In this document: one piece after another, positions 8,708 to 21,998 of the stretch
How positions within the stretch are numbered: the first letter of the stretch is position 1
Layout of the letters: each line of letters begins with the position of its first letter
NCBI GenBank assembly: GCA_030015575.1
Contig: CM057340.1
Span: 756,717,632-756,781,631 of the forward strand
DNA: 64,000 nucleotides
Direction: 5' to 3'
DNA from: Agapanthus africanus
Taxonomy: Eukaryota > Streptophyta > Magnoliopsida > Asparagales > Amaryllidaceae
Notes under the pieces: generated by a model
The model's database searches: none
What the model saw: the letters and a program-made list of their open reading frames with translations, nothing else
What the model was told of the DNA's origin: nothing
Program-made: the position numbers and the translations under genes

Positions 8708-11358
8708 TGCAACACCCTAGTTCATTTATACCAGTTCTATTTCAAGTATTTCTTTATTTATGGTATTTTCCTGATTTATTGTGTTTTGGATGCGAATAAT
8801 GTATTTAACATTTGTATTTGCATCCGACCCGACCCGCTTGCTTGAAATCTGTCTTGATTCATGTTTATAATTTATCCTGGCTTATTATATGGATCCGTGC
8901 ACTTACATTATTGTATACCGCATACTGGCATTTATCTGGCATCTGCATTTTTAATTATAACATTTAAAGTCACATAAAATATTTCAAAAAATACATTGTA
9001 TGGCCTGCATGATACCCCTGACCCTGTGGTAGCTTCCGCGTATCTTGTTCTCGTCCCGTTCAGTGAAACCGGCTCGTTTGGATGGCTATGTGTACGTGCG
9101 TGCATCCGTTCTTGGGGGTATACTTTTTCGTGACTCGGATATCCAACTTTAATTTTGGTCGACATGTATATTTTTCGTATTTTAAAACCGAATTTTAGAC
9201 CCGACCCGGGCGTGTTTTGGACTATGTTTGTATTTACCAGAATATCAAATTTTATTTATATAATATTGATTTTATAAACTGATACAAAATAAAATTTAGT
9301 TAACTAATAAAATATTTTTTCAAAATTTAAATCTAAACTAATTTCCTAACAATCTAACAACCCCTTTTTCTCTCTCTTCTCCTCCCTCTCTCTCCGTTAC
9401 TTTATAAATATTAATTCTTTCAATATTTACAACCCCTGCATCTCTTCTCTACATATATATATTTGATATACATTTTAAATCCCATATAAAGAAATGCACT
9501 GTTCGCTTTCTTCTTCACATTTTCCCGCCTACGAATGAAACCCACGCCTCGCCTTTGCCCTCGTCCCGCGTGCCGTGTGTGCGTTGCGACGATTTACCGA
9601 CGTTGGACGTTCCGTACGTATCCGTCGCGTGATCCAATCGAGACAAGTTAATCTTGCTACATGCTATACTACAATATATTGCACACATGTGAATAATAAC
9701 ATTACTTATTGTTTAATTATGCATCCCACATTACCATTTTACTATTTTACTGTCTTCGGACATCCATATTGTTATTTACATATCTAGTCACATGCTAATT
9801 CATCTTGCTACATGCTAGGTATATTATTATGCATCCATATGAGTAAGATATTCCCCGTTTATCACATTATACATCCATATTAAAGTTTTACCATTTTCGG
9901 CTACCCGTTTGCATCCATATCATTTAAAATATATATAACTGCATCTATAGATCATATTAATTCATGTTATTATTGTAGTAACACCCCATGCTTAATAATG
10001 TGCATCCCATTTAGACTTGGAACTGTAAATATAAGCTTAATCGATAATTGTGCATCCATACCATTAATCTTATATCTATTCGCATACCAGATCACATTGT
10101 TACATATTATTGTTATAGTGACACCCCATGCTAGATAATGTGCATCCTATACAGTCATGAAACTATAGTTGTAATCCATGATAGTTTTTTATGCGTCCAT
10201 GTTTATTTGTGTATCCATACCATTAATTGTGTATAACTAGTTGCACCCCATATTACATTAACTCATATTATTAATGCATTAGTACCCCATACTTGATATT
10301 GTGCATCCTACTTATTCATGATGTAACCCCTGATCGATATTTGTGCATCCATGCTTTTATTGTACATTCGTACTTTCACTCTGATTCAATACTTACTACA
10401 GTTTGATTATGAGCACCTGCTTGATACCTGTGCACTACTTGATATGACCTGATACACCACTACTTGACATAACTTGATACATGTACACTACCTGACTTGA
10501 CCTGATATATCATTACTTGACATGTTACCTGATCCTGTTTCTAATGCCGACAATCCTGACATGTTGTCCTGATGGACGTTATTGTTGTCTGCATGGACAA
10601 AACCTGTACCTGCTTGATCCTGTGTTGGCATTAGATATCAATTGGCAATACCTGACTTGAACACATAACTTAAGGGTATGGGGAAATCAAGAATGTAATC
10701 GAACGTAACTCAAAGGGCTATCATATTGTTTGCCATTTTTCCGGGCGTTACGGAATACCTATTGTTTGCCGTTTTTCCGGGTGTTACGGAATAATCACCG
10801 ATGGGTTACGATGAGGATTGCATTAATTGATTTCGAAGATTTTAGAATAGATAACCCAGTAGCACAGTTTAGATTGATCACTGCACGTCACTTATACCGA
10901 TATACTTCACTGTTATATATTCCTGTTGACTTGTTACTGTTCATACTCGTGCCTGCATGTCCTGCTACCCCTGATTATATTATTGTTGATATTATAACCC
11001 ACTGACGTCTGGGTTTTGCATGGCCTAGATCCTCTACCTTTGTTGCAGACTGATCAGGAGTATTTCCGCCGTCAGGCTGAGCAGTGAGGATCCTGTTAGT
11101 GTCCAGTTAGTATCCAGTTTAGTTATGTTTACTTTCCAGATGTTATTGTTTATTGGATCTATTGCTTCCGCATATTATTTCTTAACTCATTTATTCTGGC
11201 ACATGGATATGTACTAGATAGTTTATTTTAGTTTCCTGTTCTTGATATCTTATAAACGGCCGTAATGTGACTATGGAGGGATGTTTCCTATCCACAGGTA
11301 GCATGGTTGGCTCTGTCACGTGCCGATCTTAGCGCACTCTGGGAAGCGGGGCATGACG
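8708..11358 (+). repeat. 5' LTR of B, about 2.65 kb
   Basis: Starts TGCAACACCCTAG and ends GGGGCATGACG just before the PBS. It matches the 3' LTR along its full length, apart from fewer copies of a 36-bp repeat (10724-10793) and one fewer 11-12-bp repeat near 11095. The stretch 9470-10650 is full of GTGCATCC(A/T)-like words but has no gene. A TATAAATA at 9403-9410 after a CT-rich tract is a plausible core promoter. Confidence 0.85.
10724..10793 (+). repeat. 36-bp tandem repeat, two copies (5' LTR of B)
   Basis: Units at 10724 and 10760 begin TATTGTTTGCC(A/G)TTTTTCCG and end ACGGAATACC. The same array has four copies in the 3' LTR at 27577-27716, so copy number changed after or during insertion. 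Confidence 0.9.
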
Positions 11359-11367
11359 GGGTTTGTT

Positions 11368-11380
11368 TGGTATCAGAGCC
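11368..11380 (+). promoter_or_regulatory. Primer binding site of B (tRNA-Met type)
   Basis: TGGTATCAGAGCC, the initiator-tRNA-Met complement used by many plant LTR elements, lies about 10 nt after the 5' LTR end. Confidence 0.9.
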
Positions 11381-11746
11381 ATAGGATTTAGGTTAATCGG
11401 GTTTGATTCTTTTGTCGTTGGGTATTGACCCAATACACGAATCGGAAAATCCGTAATTAGGAACATGTACTGCCACATTGTTATCGTGATTCTTGAATCA
11501 TACCTTTCTCTTGACCCTTGTCTTGACGAAATGCAAACAACTTTGCATCTCGGCTTGAAACCTTTTGGTTCCCTATTGTTTCTTCCTTCCTATTCCTTTG
11601 CTTCTGATACTAGGATTTGGACATCTTGAATAGTGTTATGTGATTGTAGCTATGAATTACAGCATGGTTACAATGCGGTACTCTATTTAAGTAACTTGGA
11701 GTCCTAGTCTTGATTCACTTCTTTATTTCATGGTCATTATATTGCC

Positions 11747-12154
11747 TTGCTTTTCTTGCTTTCCAGTTCATGTTTTATCGCAAGTTTGAATCCTGTTTAC
11801 CGTGCTTATCTTCTTCAGTGTTTGGCTTCAGCTGAAGTCATTTTAGGTATCCTACTTGTTCATGTTTTCCCCACATTAGAATTATTCGATTCTGGTGCAT
11901 CCCATTGTTTTATGTCGTCCAAGTTTATTGCTGCACATTCGATAGCTTGCACGACCCTGTCTTGTTGTTGGGACATACACACTGGGGATGGGAAGATCAT
12001 ATCTAGTAGCAAGTGCAAGGATTGTTCTGTTGTTATCTGCGGACGAGAGTTATTTACAGATTTCTTGGTGATTGATACCGTTATGATGTTGTCTTGGGAA
12101 TGTACTTTCTTTGCACTTTCCACGCTCACATTGATTGTAGGGAAAAGAAAGTGA
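11747..12154 (+). pseudogene. Protease remnant of B
   Basis: The open stretch contains L-F-D-S-G-A-S-H-C-F near 11881-11910, the catalytic D-S-G of the chromovirus protease. It runs on to a frameshift into 12094-12291 and then the RT frame. The distance from the PBS to this site is only about 500 bp, and I see no gag domain or CCHC knuckle in it, whereas Tekay elements normally carry a gag of more than 1 kb there. Gag and the early pol have therefore been deleted. The N-terminus of the reported ORF is probably not native. Confidence 0.7.
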
Positions 12155-12302
12155 TTTTCCAGATTCCCGGACATCCGAAGTTTGTTTTTTCTGGAGGTAG
12201 CAGATACGTCAGGCCAGTCGAGTTTAGGGCTAGGCCGACAAACAGTGTTCTTTTGTTGATGAAGTTGATAAGAAGGAAGCGCCAGCTGTAGTTCGAGACT
12301 TC

Positions 12303-15164
12303 ATGGATGTGTTCGAGGACATCTCGGGTTTACCGCCAAAACGAGATGTGGAGTTCGCGATCGATCTTGTTCCTGGTGCAGCGCCAATCTCAAAGACGTA
12401 CTATCCAATGGCACCAGTGGAGTTGGAAGAAGTAAAAAAGCATGTTACCGAATTACTTAAGAAGGGTTGGATTCTTAGCTGTAATTCACCTTGGGGAGCT
12501 TCAGTTCTTCTAGTCAAGAAGAAATATGGCACAAAGAGGATATGCATCGATTATTGAGAATTAAACCGGGTTACTATTAAGAACAAGTACCCGATCCCTC
12601 GCATTGGCGAATTATTCGAGCAACTCAGTGGCCCGAGGGTATTCTCGAAGATGGATTTGCGATCCGGATATCATCAAGTCCGAGTTAAATTAGAAGATAT
12701 TTGCAATACTGCGTTCTGAACTAGGTATGGACATTACGAGTATTTAGTGATGCCATTCGGAGTCACGAATGCACCGGCAATATTTATGGACTTGATGAAC
12801 CGAATCTTTTCACCGTTCTTGGACCAGTTTAAAGTGGTGTTCATTGATGATATTCTGGTCTACTCAAGAAGCATTGAAGAGCATGCGAAATACTTGAAGA
12901 TCGTACTGCAGACATTGAGACAAGAAAGACTGTATGCAAAGATGAGCAAGTGCGAGTTTCGGCTTGAAGAAGTGAACTTTTTGGGGCATGTTGTATCCGG
13001 AGATGGAATCGCCGTTGACCCTGAAAAGATTGCAGCAGTTCAAGCTTGGCCGATTCCGAAGAACGTAGTAGAGATCAGAAGTTTTCTTGGACTTGCCGGA
13101 TATTACAGAAGATTCGTGGAGAATTTTGCTCGTTTGGCTGAACCTTTGACCAAGCTTGCGCGGAAGGTAGTACCATTTATATGGACGGATAAATGTGCGT
13201 CAGCTTTTGAGGCATTGAAGCAGAGATTGATAACCGCTCCTATTTTGACCGTACCAGACGGTTCCGGAGGATTGGTGATTCACAGCGACGCATCTACGAA
13301 AGGTTTGGGATGTGTTTTGATGTAGCATGGGAAAGTTATGGCTTACGCATCGAGACAGTTGAAGATCCATGAGAAGAATTACCTAACTCATGATTTGGAG
13401 CTAGCAGCTATGATTTTCGCTTTAAAGATTTGGAGACACTACTTACTGGGTAAAAAGGTCGAAGTATTCACCGATCACAAAAGCCTAAAGTATGTGTTCA
13501 CTCAAAAAGAGCTTAGTATGAGGCAGCGTAGATGGGTGGAGCTGATGGCTGACTACGATCTTGATCTTAAGTACCATCCGGAAAAAGTTAATGTAGTGCC
13601 GGATGCGCTTAGTCGGTTGCCAGCAATTCGGATGTTGACTGCACAGAAGGAGCTTATCGAGGATTTTCGAAGATTAGAGTTAGAGATTGTGCTAGCGCAT
13701 TCTTCGGGACAGTTGATGCAGCTGCAAGTACAGTAGTTGTTGATCGAGAGTATTAAGGCAGCACAGTCACAGGACCCAAGATTGCAGAAGTTTCGAGAAC
13801 AGGTAGAAGCAAGACTTCGAACAGACTTGCTGATTCATGAAGATGGTTCGTTATGATATGGTAGCTGTTTGTGTGTGCCGAAAGGAGACATTCGTGAAGA
13901 AGTTATGAGTGAGGCGCATAGTTCCTCATATTCCGTACATCTAGGAGGCACGAAGATGTACCGTGATCTATGACAGCATTTCTGGTGGGAGGGCATGAAA
14001 AGGGAGATTGCCCGCTTTATAGCGAAGTGCTTGGTGTGTCAGCAAGTTAAGGCTGAACATCAAAGGGTTGCTGGTTTATTGCAACCACTTCCGATTCCTC
14101 AATGGAAGTGGGAACATATAACCATGGACTTCGTGACAGCTTTACCGCGAAGTCCAAAGGGCAACAGTGCAGTTTGGGTGATTGTTGATCGATTGACTAA
14201 GGTAGCTCATTTCATACCATTTCGTGTTGGTCAGTCAACAAAAGCGTTGGCAGAACGATACATGCAGGAGATTGTAAGATTGCATGGTGTACCTGTGATC
14301 ATCGTTTCCGATCGTGATACCCGATTCTTATCGCACTTCTGGAGGAGCTTACAGGAAAGTTTGGGGACGCGATTGAAGTTTAGCACAGCTTATCATCCCC
14401 AGACAGATGGCCAGTCAGAAAGAACAATCCAAACTGTTGAAGTTATGTTGAGAGCTTACATGTTAGACTTCAAAAGTTCATGGGAGGATCATCTACACTT
14501 GGTGGAGTTTTCTTACAACAACAGCTTTCAGGCGACTATTCAGATGGCTCCATTCATAGCATTGTATGGTCGCAAGTGTCGCTCACCCATTTGTTGGGAT
14601 GATGTTGGAGAACGAAGATTGTTGGGACCGGATTTGATCGTGCAAACAGTTGAGAAGGTTAATACTATCCGGAATTATATGAAGGCATCACAAGATCGAC
14701 AGAAGTGTTGGGCCGACACATCAAGAAGACCTCTAGAGTTCGCTGTTGGTGATCTGGTATTCTTGAAGATAACACTAACTAGAGGAGTGATTCGTTTTAG
14801 GAGTCGAGAAGAGCTTAGTCCTCGATTCGTGGGGCCTTTCGAGATTTTGGAGCGTGTTGGAGAAGTAGCTTATCGATTGGCGTTACCATAATCTTTGGCG
14901 AATGTTTATGATGTGTTTCATGTATCTCAACTCCGTAAGTATGTTCGAGATGAAACACACGTGCTGGATCATTCGGAGCTGACTGTAAGAGAGGATTTGA
15001 CCTTTGAGGAATGACCGATGTCGATTGTTGATCGAAGAGAAAAGGTCCTTAAGAACAAGATTATCCCTCTCGTACTTGTTTCTTGGGGAAATCGCTCGCA
15101 CGGAGAATCGACTTGTGAACGAGAAGACGAGATTCGACAGAAGTTTCCACACCTATTCTTGTAG
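12303..15164 (+). pseudogene. Pol of B: RT, RNase H, integrase, chromodomain
   Basis: A single frame of 954 codons, interrupted by eight in-frame stops (12555, 12717, 13323, 13734, 13854, 13971, 14889, 15012). Five of these are TGA. RT has F-I-D-D-I-L-V-Y-S (about 12840). RNase H has the F-T-D-H-K-S-L-K block (about 13470). Integrase keeps the second catalytic Asp (S-D-R-D-T-R-F) and Glu (G-Q-S-E-R-T), preceded by M-D-F-V. The C-terminus (15015-15164) is a chromodomain-like block starting near I-V-D-R-R-E-K, which in this lineage guides integration to heterochromatin. Family call is firm; no protein could be made from this copy. Confidence 0.9.
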
Positions 15165-15204
15165 CTTCTTGATTGTTTATCCTTTCCTGTTCCTGGAATT
15201 TCGA

Positions 15205-15234
15205 GGACGAAATTCTTTTTATAGTTGGGTATAA
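15205..15234 (+). promoter_or_regulatory. Polypurine-tract region of B
   Basis: GGACGAAATTCTTTTTATAG then TTGGGTATAA precede TGCAACACCC. Similar sequence precedes 3' LTRs in the Tekay lineage. The same 30 bp also lies at 8678-8707, before the 5' LTR, with one mismatch. Confidence 0.75.
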
Positions 15235-17174
15235 TGCAACACCCTAGTTCATTTATATCAGTTCTATTTCAAGTATTTCTTTATTTATGGTATTTTGCTG
15301 ATTTGTTGTGTTTTGGGTACGAATAATGTATTTGACATTTGTATTTGCATCCGACCCGACCCGCTTTCGTGAAATCTGTCTTGATTCAAGTTTATAATTT
15401 ATCCTGCCTTATTATATGGATCCGTGCGCTTACATTATTGTATACCGCAAACTGGCATTTATCTGGCATCTGCATTTTTAAATATAACATTTAAAGCCAC
15501 ATAAAATATTTCAAAAAATACATTGCATGGCTTGCATGATACCCCTGACCCTGTGGTAGCATCCACGCATCTTGTTCTCGTCCCGTTCAGTGAAACGGAC
15601 TCGTTTGGATAGCTACGTGTACGTACGTGCATCCGTTCTTATGGGTATGCTTTTTCGTGACCCGGATGTCCAACTTTAATTTTGGTCGACATGTATATTT
15701 TTCGTATTTTAAAACTGAATTTTAAACCCGACCCGGGCGTGTTTTGGACTATGTTTATATTTACCAGAATATCAAATTTTATTTATATAATATTGATTTT
15801 ATAAACTGATACAAATTAAAATTTAGTAAACTAATAAAAGATTTTTTAAAAATTTAAATCTAAACTAATTTCCAAACAATCTAACAACCCCCTTTTCTCT
15901 CTCCTCTCTCTCCCTCTCTCTCCGTTACTTTATAAATATTAATTCTTTCAATATTTACAACCCCTGCATCTCTTCACTACATATATATTTGATATACATT
16001 TTAAATCCCATATAAAGAAAAGCACTGTTCGCTTTCTTCTTCATGTTTTCCTGCCTACGAACGAAACCCACGCCTCACCTTTGCCTTCATCCCGCGTGCC
16101 GTGTGTGCATTGCGACAATTTACCGACGTCGGACGTGCCGTACGTATCCGTCACGTGATCCAATCGAGGCAAGTTAATCTTGCTACATGCTATACTACAA
16201 TATAATGCACACATGTGAATAATAACATTACTTATTGTTTAATTATGCATCACACATTACCATTTTACTATTTTACTGTCTTCGGACATCCATATCGTTA
16301 TTTACATATCTAGTCCCATGCTAATTCATCTTGCTACATGCTAGGTATATTATTATGCATCCATATAAGTAAGATATTACCCGTTTATCACATTATACAT
16401 CCATATTAAAGTTTTACCATTTTCGGATACCCGTTTGCATCCATTTAAAATATATATAACTGAATCTATAGATCATATTAATTCATGTTATTATTGTAGT
16501 AACACTCCATGCTTAATAATGTGTATCACATTTAGTCTTGGAACTGTAAATATAACCCTAATCGATAATTGTGCATCCATATCATTAATCTTATATCTAT
16601 TCGCATACCAGGTCACATTGTTACATATTATTGTTATAGTGACACCCCATGCTAGATAATATTCATCCTACATAGTCGTGAAGCTATAGTTGTAACCCAT
16701 GATAGTTATTAATGCATCCATGTTTATTTGTGTATCCATACAATTAATTCTGCATAACTAGTTGCACCCCATATTACATTAACTCATATTATTAATACAT
16801 TAGTACCCCATGCTTGATATTGTGCATCCTACTTATTCATGATGTAACCCCTGATCGATATTTGTCCATCCATGCTTTTATTGTACATCCGTACTTTCAC
16901 CCTGATTCAATACTTGCTACAGTTTGATTATGAGCACCCGCTAGATACCTGTGCACTACTTGACATGACCTGATATACCACTACTTGACATGACTTTATA
17001 CATGTACACTACCTGACAGGACCTGATATATCATTACTTGACATGTTACCTGATCCTGTTTCTAATGCCGGCAATCCTGACATGTTGTCCTGATGGACGT
17101 TATTGTTGTCTGCATAGACAAAAGCTGTACCTGCTTGATCCTGTGTTGGCATTAGATATCAATTGGCAATACCT
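15235..17174 (+). repeat. 3' LTR of B, first part
   Basis: Matches 8708 onward closely, including the long run of GCATCC-rich, gene-free sequence. It is interrupted at 17174 by copia element C and resumes at 27507. The last five bases (TACCT, 17170-17174) are the left copy of C's target duplication. Confidence 0.9.
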
Positions 17175-19362
17175 TGTTAGTTATGTATATGCCCTAGAGG
17201 CCATTGTTGTACATATGATGTATATTATAATGGATGCTTGGATATATATAGAGATGACTTTCTTGCTCGTCATGATAGTATGCTATTTGGTTTCACTTTA
17301 TCTTAACATGTTGACTTGTATTGGTTTACTGTTTTACTCTCACATGTTGATAAAGCCCTTAGGATCTGTACTCGACTACTGGGACTATGATGAGATCATA
17401 CTAGTGAGGCCGCAGTAGTCGATGAGTACATCCTATAACTGTTCCTAGTCGAGGGTATATCGAGACAGGGCATCGATACACCAGAGTAGACTAGCGTATA
17501 CGCATCTTGACCCATATGATGGGTAATGGATGATCCCATATCCATCGGTGTTTGACATCAGAGATGGTGTACGGCTGCTCAGTGGAGACTGGGTACACTG
17601 GACGGACTCGCCGAGAACTCCCAGATGGTGATATACCACACGTCAGATGGCAGTTCTCCGGTGACACTGGTACAGGGTAGTCTGTAGACCCGAGATCGTC
17701 ATAGAGTCTTGTGTGATTCCCACTGTGCTTTGATTTCCACCTTACCACGTCCAAGAGGGCGTGCAAAACGGTGGCTTTTGGGTACAGTCCCGAATCACAT
17801 GGAGGCAATGAGCGATAGGAGGGGATTCGTCTCTCCCGGTATAGAGAGTTGATGTTGTGCTGTGTTCGATTGGCTATAACTGGAAGTCCCTGGCCAGGGC
17901 TGATATAGAGATTTACTGGTAAGTGTTACTAGTAGTTTCTCGACCCGTTATGAGACACACATCGACACGACTTATCGGTTACTGGGGTCTGACGTATACT
18001 ACCCCTAGACTTGATATGCGACATATCAGACGAACAGACCGGACTGTACGGGAGTGTTACTGGTTGGATTCACAGGAGAACGCACAGGCTAGCTTGTTGA
18101 TCTTCTGATCGCTCAATACCTGGGTGGCTGTTACGTTTAGCTGACCGCTTGCAGCTTGTGGGTGTTTGATGTGATCATCACCTGCTACCGGCGTATTGAC
18201 GATTCTTTAGAGTCCTACACAGAGGTTTCTTGGCTCAGGCGAAACGGAGTAGAGGCACATATGTGATATGTGCAGGACCGAGAATAATGCGATATGGGAT
18301 ACCGTATTATTATCTCGGTATATTAAGATATGAACCGGGTCATCGGATCAAGTGTTGATTCGATGAATCGGTACATGATATATTAGTCGGTAATATTCGA
18401 TATAGCCGGATCGTCGGATCAAGTGTTGATTCGATGATTTAATGTAAAATAATATATATGATATATTGTATTACCTTATCTAATATTGGCTCGCTTTATT
18501 ATTTCATTTTCTCACTGGATGATACATTGATATATATGCGATATATGTTAATTGTATTATTTTCTTTTGTTGCAAATATATAATATATATATGATATATA
18601 TTATTGTGACATGATATGATTAATTGTTAAACATGTTTAAGGATGATTAATTGAGGTTAGGGTTTGATTAGGGTTGGATACTTCATGCACCTTCTAGAAG
18701 CTTTATTCTTTTGTCATTCTTAGGATATTTTAGGATGACACATTCTTAACCCAACCAAACCCTAACTCTAGTTATTTCTCTACTAAATCCTAGCCACTCA
18801 TCCTTGACCATGGTTTATAATCAATCATATAGCTTTCATTCTATTCATCACAAAAGGTTTAATCTTATTATGGTTTTTCCATTATCATCTTCTTCTCTCT
18901 TGAAAAGCTTGCTAGAAAATCCTTAAGTGATGAATAAATATGAGAAAATGATATAAAAAGAAAGCAAAATTACTACTCTCTCATCCTCATCTTATCTAGC
19001 CCATGGGATTAGTGTGTTCATCTCTTTTGAGTGAGAAACCTTGAGTCTTTGCAACTTCGAGGTAGATCATCGGAGATTTGGAATACTTCGAGCTAGCATA
19101 GATCGTTCGAGTCGTGGAGCCTCTCATGAGTCCGGGAGATCGTGGATCGCGGTAAAGGGACTTCTACTCGGAGCTTGTGAAGTGAAGGAGCGGACTACAA
19201 AGGTTTTAATCCCTCACACTTAGATAAAAGTTATCATCTTGCATGTTAAACCCTAATAATCTAGCAAAGATCCCGGCTTTGGGTTGTTCGGCACGTCTAA
19301 ATTTTTATCCGGGCATGTTTAATGCCTTATGAACCTTCACAAGAGTTCCTAGGAACCCTACA
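17175..19362 (+). repeat. 5' LTR of C
   Basis: Starts TGTTAGTTATGTATATGCCC and ends GGAACCCTACA. It contains alternating ATATATGATATAT-type words at 18430-18620, a TATAAAA box at 18952-18958 and a CT-rich start-like region after it. Short minus-strand ORFs in 17445-17810 recur in every LTR of this family and are not genes. Confidence 0.95.
18952..18958 (+). promoter_or_regulatory. TATA box in LTR of C
   Basis: TATAAAA is followed by AGAAAGCAAAATTACTACTC, a plausible initiator region, about 400 bp before the LTR end. The equivalent site lies at about 27091 in the 3' LTR. Confidence 0.6.
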
Positions 19363-19363
19363 G

Positions 19364-19376
19364 TGGTATCAGAGCC
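19364..19376 (+). promoter_or_regulatory. Primer binding site of C (tRNA-Met type)
   Basis: TGGTATCAGAGCC is separated from the LTR end by one base. It is identical to D's site at 49906-49918. Confidence 0.95.
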
Positions 19377-19560
19377 TAGCTAGAGCATTAAGCGATGTGT
19401 TTACGAAGTTAAAACTCCGATCGAACCCGAAACGACAAAATTGGACCCCTCTCTGGAAATTTTTTAAATTTTGGGATTTTTCTGAATTAAAAATATGTAA
19501 AAAAATCAGCAGGGAATTCTAAGAATTACCAAAAAACCCGAGCCCCCAATTCGATCAAAC

Positions 19561-19609
19561 GGCGGCGGAACCGCGGCGTAAGCATGCTTACGCGGCGGTT
19601 CCGCGGCGG
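19561..19609. repeat. GC-rich double-dyad palindrome in C leader
   Basis: A left dyad (GGCGGAACCGCGGC) and a right dyad (GGCGGTTCCGCGGC) flank the perfect 18-bp palindrome GCGTAAGCATGCTTACGC. It belongs to the module also found in Athila LTRs here (30249, 31735, 40645, 55919, 61814) and in D (50103). Confidence 0.9.
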
Positions 19610-20999
19610 ATTGATAGGATTGTGACACGTGGCTTTTCTGGTAATGTCCGTAGGTGCTTGTTGATGCTTCTGGATATTTTTAACAGTAATTCCAGTGTTG
19701 TTAAAATATGGGGTTTGTTTTGTAATAGTAGACTCGATCGGAAATTTTAAATTCGTATTTCTTTCCGGATATTTAGAAATTGTTAAACTATTTGAACGGA
19801 TATCATTAACTCACTGTTTCCCGGTACAGCAAACTTTCAAGTGTTGAAATTTCTTCGAGTTTAAATCTTTCGGAAAAATTGTACAAGTTAAGCGGTGGAC
19901 CCTCTAGAAAACAACAAACCTTAACTCGATTATGTGACCGTCTTGAACTGCCTTTTGAACCTTCAGGTTTGGGGCAGTACGGCGTGCCACATGTGAGGCG
20001 TTGGCTTGACCCTTCTACGGCTGGATCACCGGTACTGTGACATATTCTGGGATTATTTGAGCTCCGCTCAAGTGTTGAGCAGTTTAGGAAATTTTGGGTG
20101 TTTGATTATCTGTTCGAAAAGTTTAATACTGTCTATTTATCTGGAATGTGATACAATATGTGGAATTCATAGAGTTAGGCATGAAATGTGAAGTATGTGA
20201 TATTTCAGATTTACGATGTCTAAAGTGATTGTGGATTCCAAATGTTGTAGTTTTACACTTTCTTTTCTGTGACCGTAAGTGTAATATGTGATATCGCCGG
20301 TTTCGTTGCTATATGTCAACGACAATTGGGATGCGCATATTTACTTACGTTGATAATATGTGATATTATGTGTTGCTGTGATATGTTATATTGGATCGTC
20401 GCGTTCAGAATAGCCGGGGGTTTTATGTGAGATGAGGGTTTTTATTTTCATTCATGTAAAATTCATTTGTAATGTAATATTCTTTTATTTGGGGCACTTC
20501 CAGGTTGCGGTTGCTGTCACCAGTGTATATTATTTACTTTTCCGCATTAGGTAGACCCAAGGTGGGGAGCACAAGTAACCGGGTTCTAGGGTCCAGTGGG
20601 AGGCCATCTCGAGGAGTCGAGACCGGGTCTCCTAACCCTAGAATTGGCAGTGTTACTTGCCGCTCTCGTAGGGGTCTTGGGACGTGGGTTTGGCTATTCG
20701 TCGCGACCGTGGAATCCGTGTTTTATACAGGCTCGTATTGAAAACACGGACGTCCTAGTATATCCAATATTTCATATATATGTTATTCTGCTGCAATGTT
20801 CTGTTATGAGATCATATTACTGCCTGAGACGAATGCTTATACTATATATATATGCTGATATATAAATATTACTGCTTTCGTTTCTTCTGTGATGCTTAGG
20901 AAGCATAAGCTGATGGGATATTTATTAATGAGATTAATAAAAAGAAAAGAAACCTAAAGATGTTATAGAATCAAAAACTTTATAAAAAGGGTAGCTACA

Positions 21000-21245
21000 G
21001 TTTTGCTTTGCACAGTAATATATATGATATATCCTGCACCTTATTCGATGGGGAAAGGGCCGACGATCCCTTCACTGGGAGTGACCCCTTTAGCAAAACT
21101 GGCAGATGCTACAAAACGCGGTTTGTCTTTTGATTGCTTTTAGAGTTTTGCTTTGCACAGTGATATATATGATATATCCTGCACCTTATTCGATGGGGAA
21201 AGGGCCGACGATCCCTTCACCGGGAGTGACCCCTTTAGCGAAACT
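21000..21245 (+). repeat. Tandem duplication in C leader
   Basis: Two copies starting TTTTGCTTTGCACAGT (21001 and 21144) each include ATATATGATATATCCTGCAC and the block ending AGTGACCCCTTTAGC. D has the same two-copy arrangement at about 51914 and 52068, so the duplication predates both insertions. Confidence 0.9.
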
Positions 21246-21998
21246 AAGAAAAGCCTCAAAAACACTCCTTTTCAAAACTTCACTCGATTCTACGACGATA
21301 TCAAGTTCATTACGCAATAGGTTTTCTGAAAAACCTGTCGTAGCTCTCCGTCATTTCAGATAAATCCTACTTAGTATTCGTGCTGTGTTTGTTGACCTTG
21401 TCAAGGCACAGTGTACGGTAGCTAATTAGTGTTTATCTGCTAAAACATGAGATGTGATTGGATTAGGGTATTCGTACGGCCTTGCTGACCTTGTCAAGGG
21501 TCATGCGGGTGGGTTTAATTCAATCAGGAAATGACGGGTTGAACTTGACTTGCGATTTATGGTTTGTTGACCTTGTCAAGGTCATAGATCGCTAGGAGCA
21601 AAATATTATTGGGAATTTCAAGTGTTGAAATTTGCAATGAGATTGCATACCTTCTATGAGATAGTTGGATCCCGATACCCACTGCGAGTAAGAGTTACTC
21701 CTGGGAGAGTTTTACACAGGACAATTAGCCGATCAAGTAGGTGTCTAGAAAAGTGTTAACGGGGTTACGCCTCTGGGAAAACGAGGTTTACTTTAATTAG
21801 GTCCGTGCGAAAGCACGGGGAACCTCCCTCAAAGTACCGACACTGATCCGGCTGAAAGATTGACGAAATTGTAAGGTGTAATTAATCCCGGCTAATCTTA
21901 CCTTTTAGGGTTTTAAGGTAGATTTGATAAAAACAGTGGGAGACATCCTGATTAGATAAGATAATAACCAATCTAATCTTGCAAGAGCATACGCTAAA

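Larger units (their letters stand above)
19377..21998 (+). other. Conserved noncoding leader replacing gag in C
   Basis: From PBS to pol there is no gag domain or CCHC knuckle in any frame. The leader is nevertheless alignable by eye with D's leader (49919-52945). Shared blocks include GGCAGTACGGCGTGCCACAT near 19970, a strong hairpin block at 20600-20640 (CTCGAGGAGTCGAG and GAGACCGGGTCTC), a duplicated block of about 140 bp at 21000-21245 and a three-times repeated GTCAAGG motif at 21391-21587. It ends in a long CT tract plus CAG directly before the pol start, like a splice acceptor. It may hold packaging or RNA-processing signals. Confidence 0.75.

Noticed and set aside
17445-17810. Minus-strand ORFs of 64-120 codons in Angela LTRs (also at 25536-25947 and 47926-48111)
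   Set aside because: They are LTR sequence repeated in each copy, overlap regulatory DNA and match no known product.
20505-20741. A 78-codon ORF in C's leader whose frame is also open in D (51362-51670) without gaps
   Set aside because: Between C and D I count about seven amino-acid-changing and two silent differences, mostly transitions. That is not a sign of protein constraint; DNA or RNA conservation of the leader explains it better.
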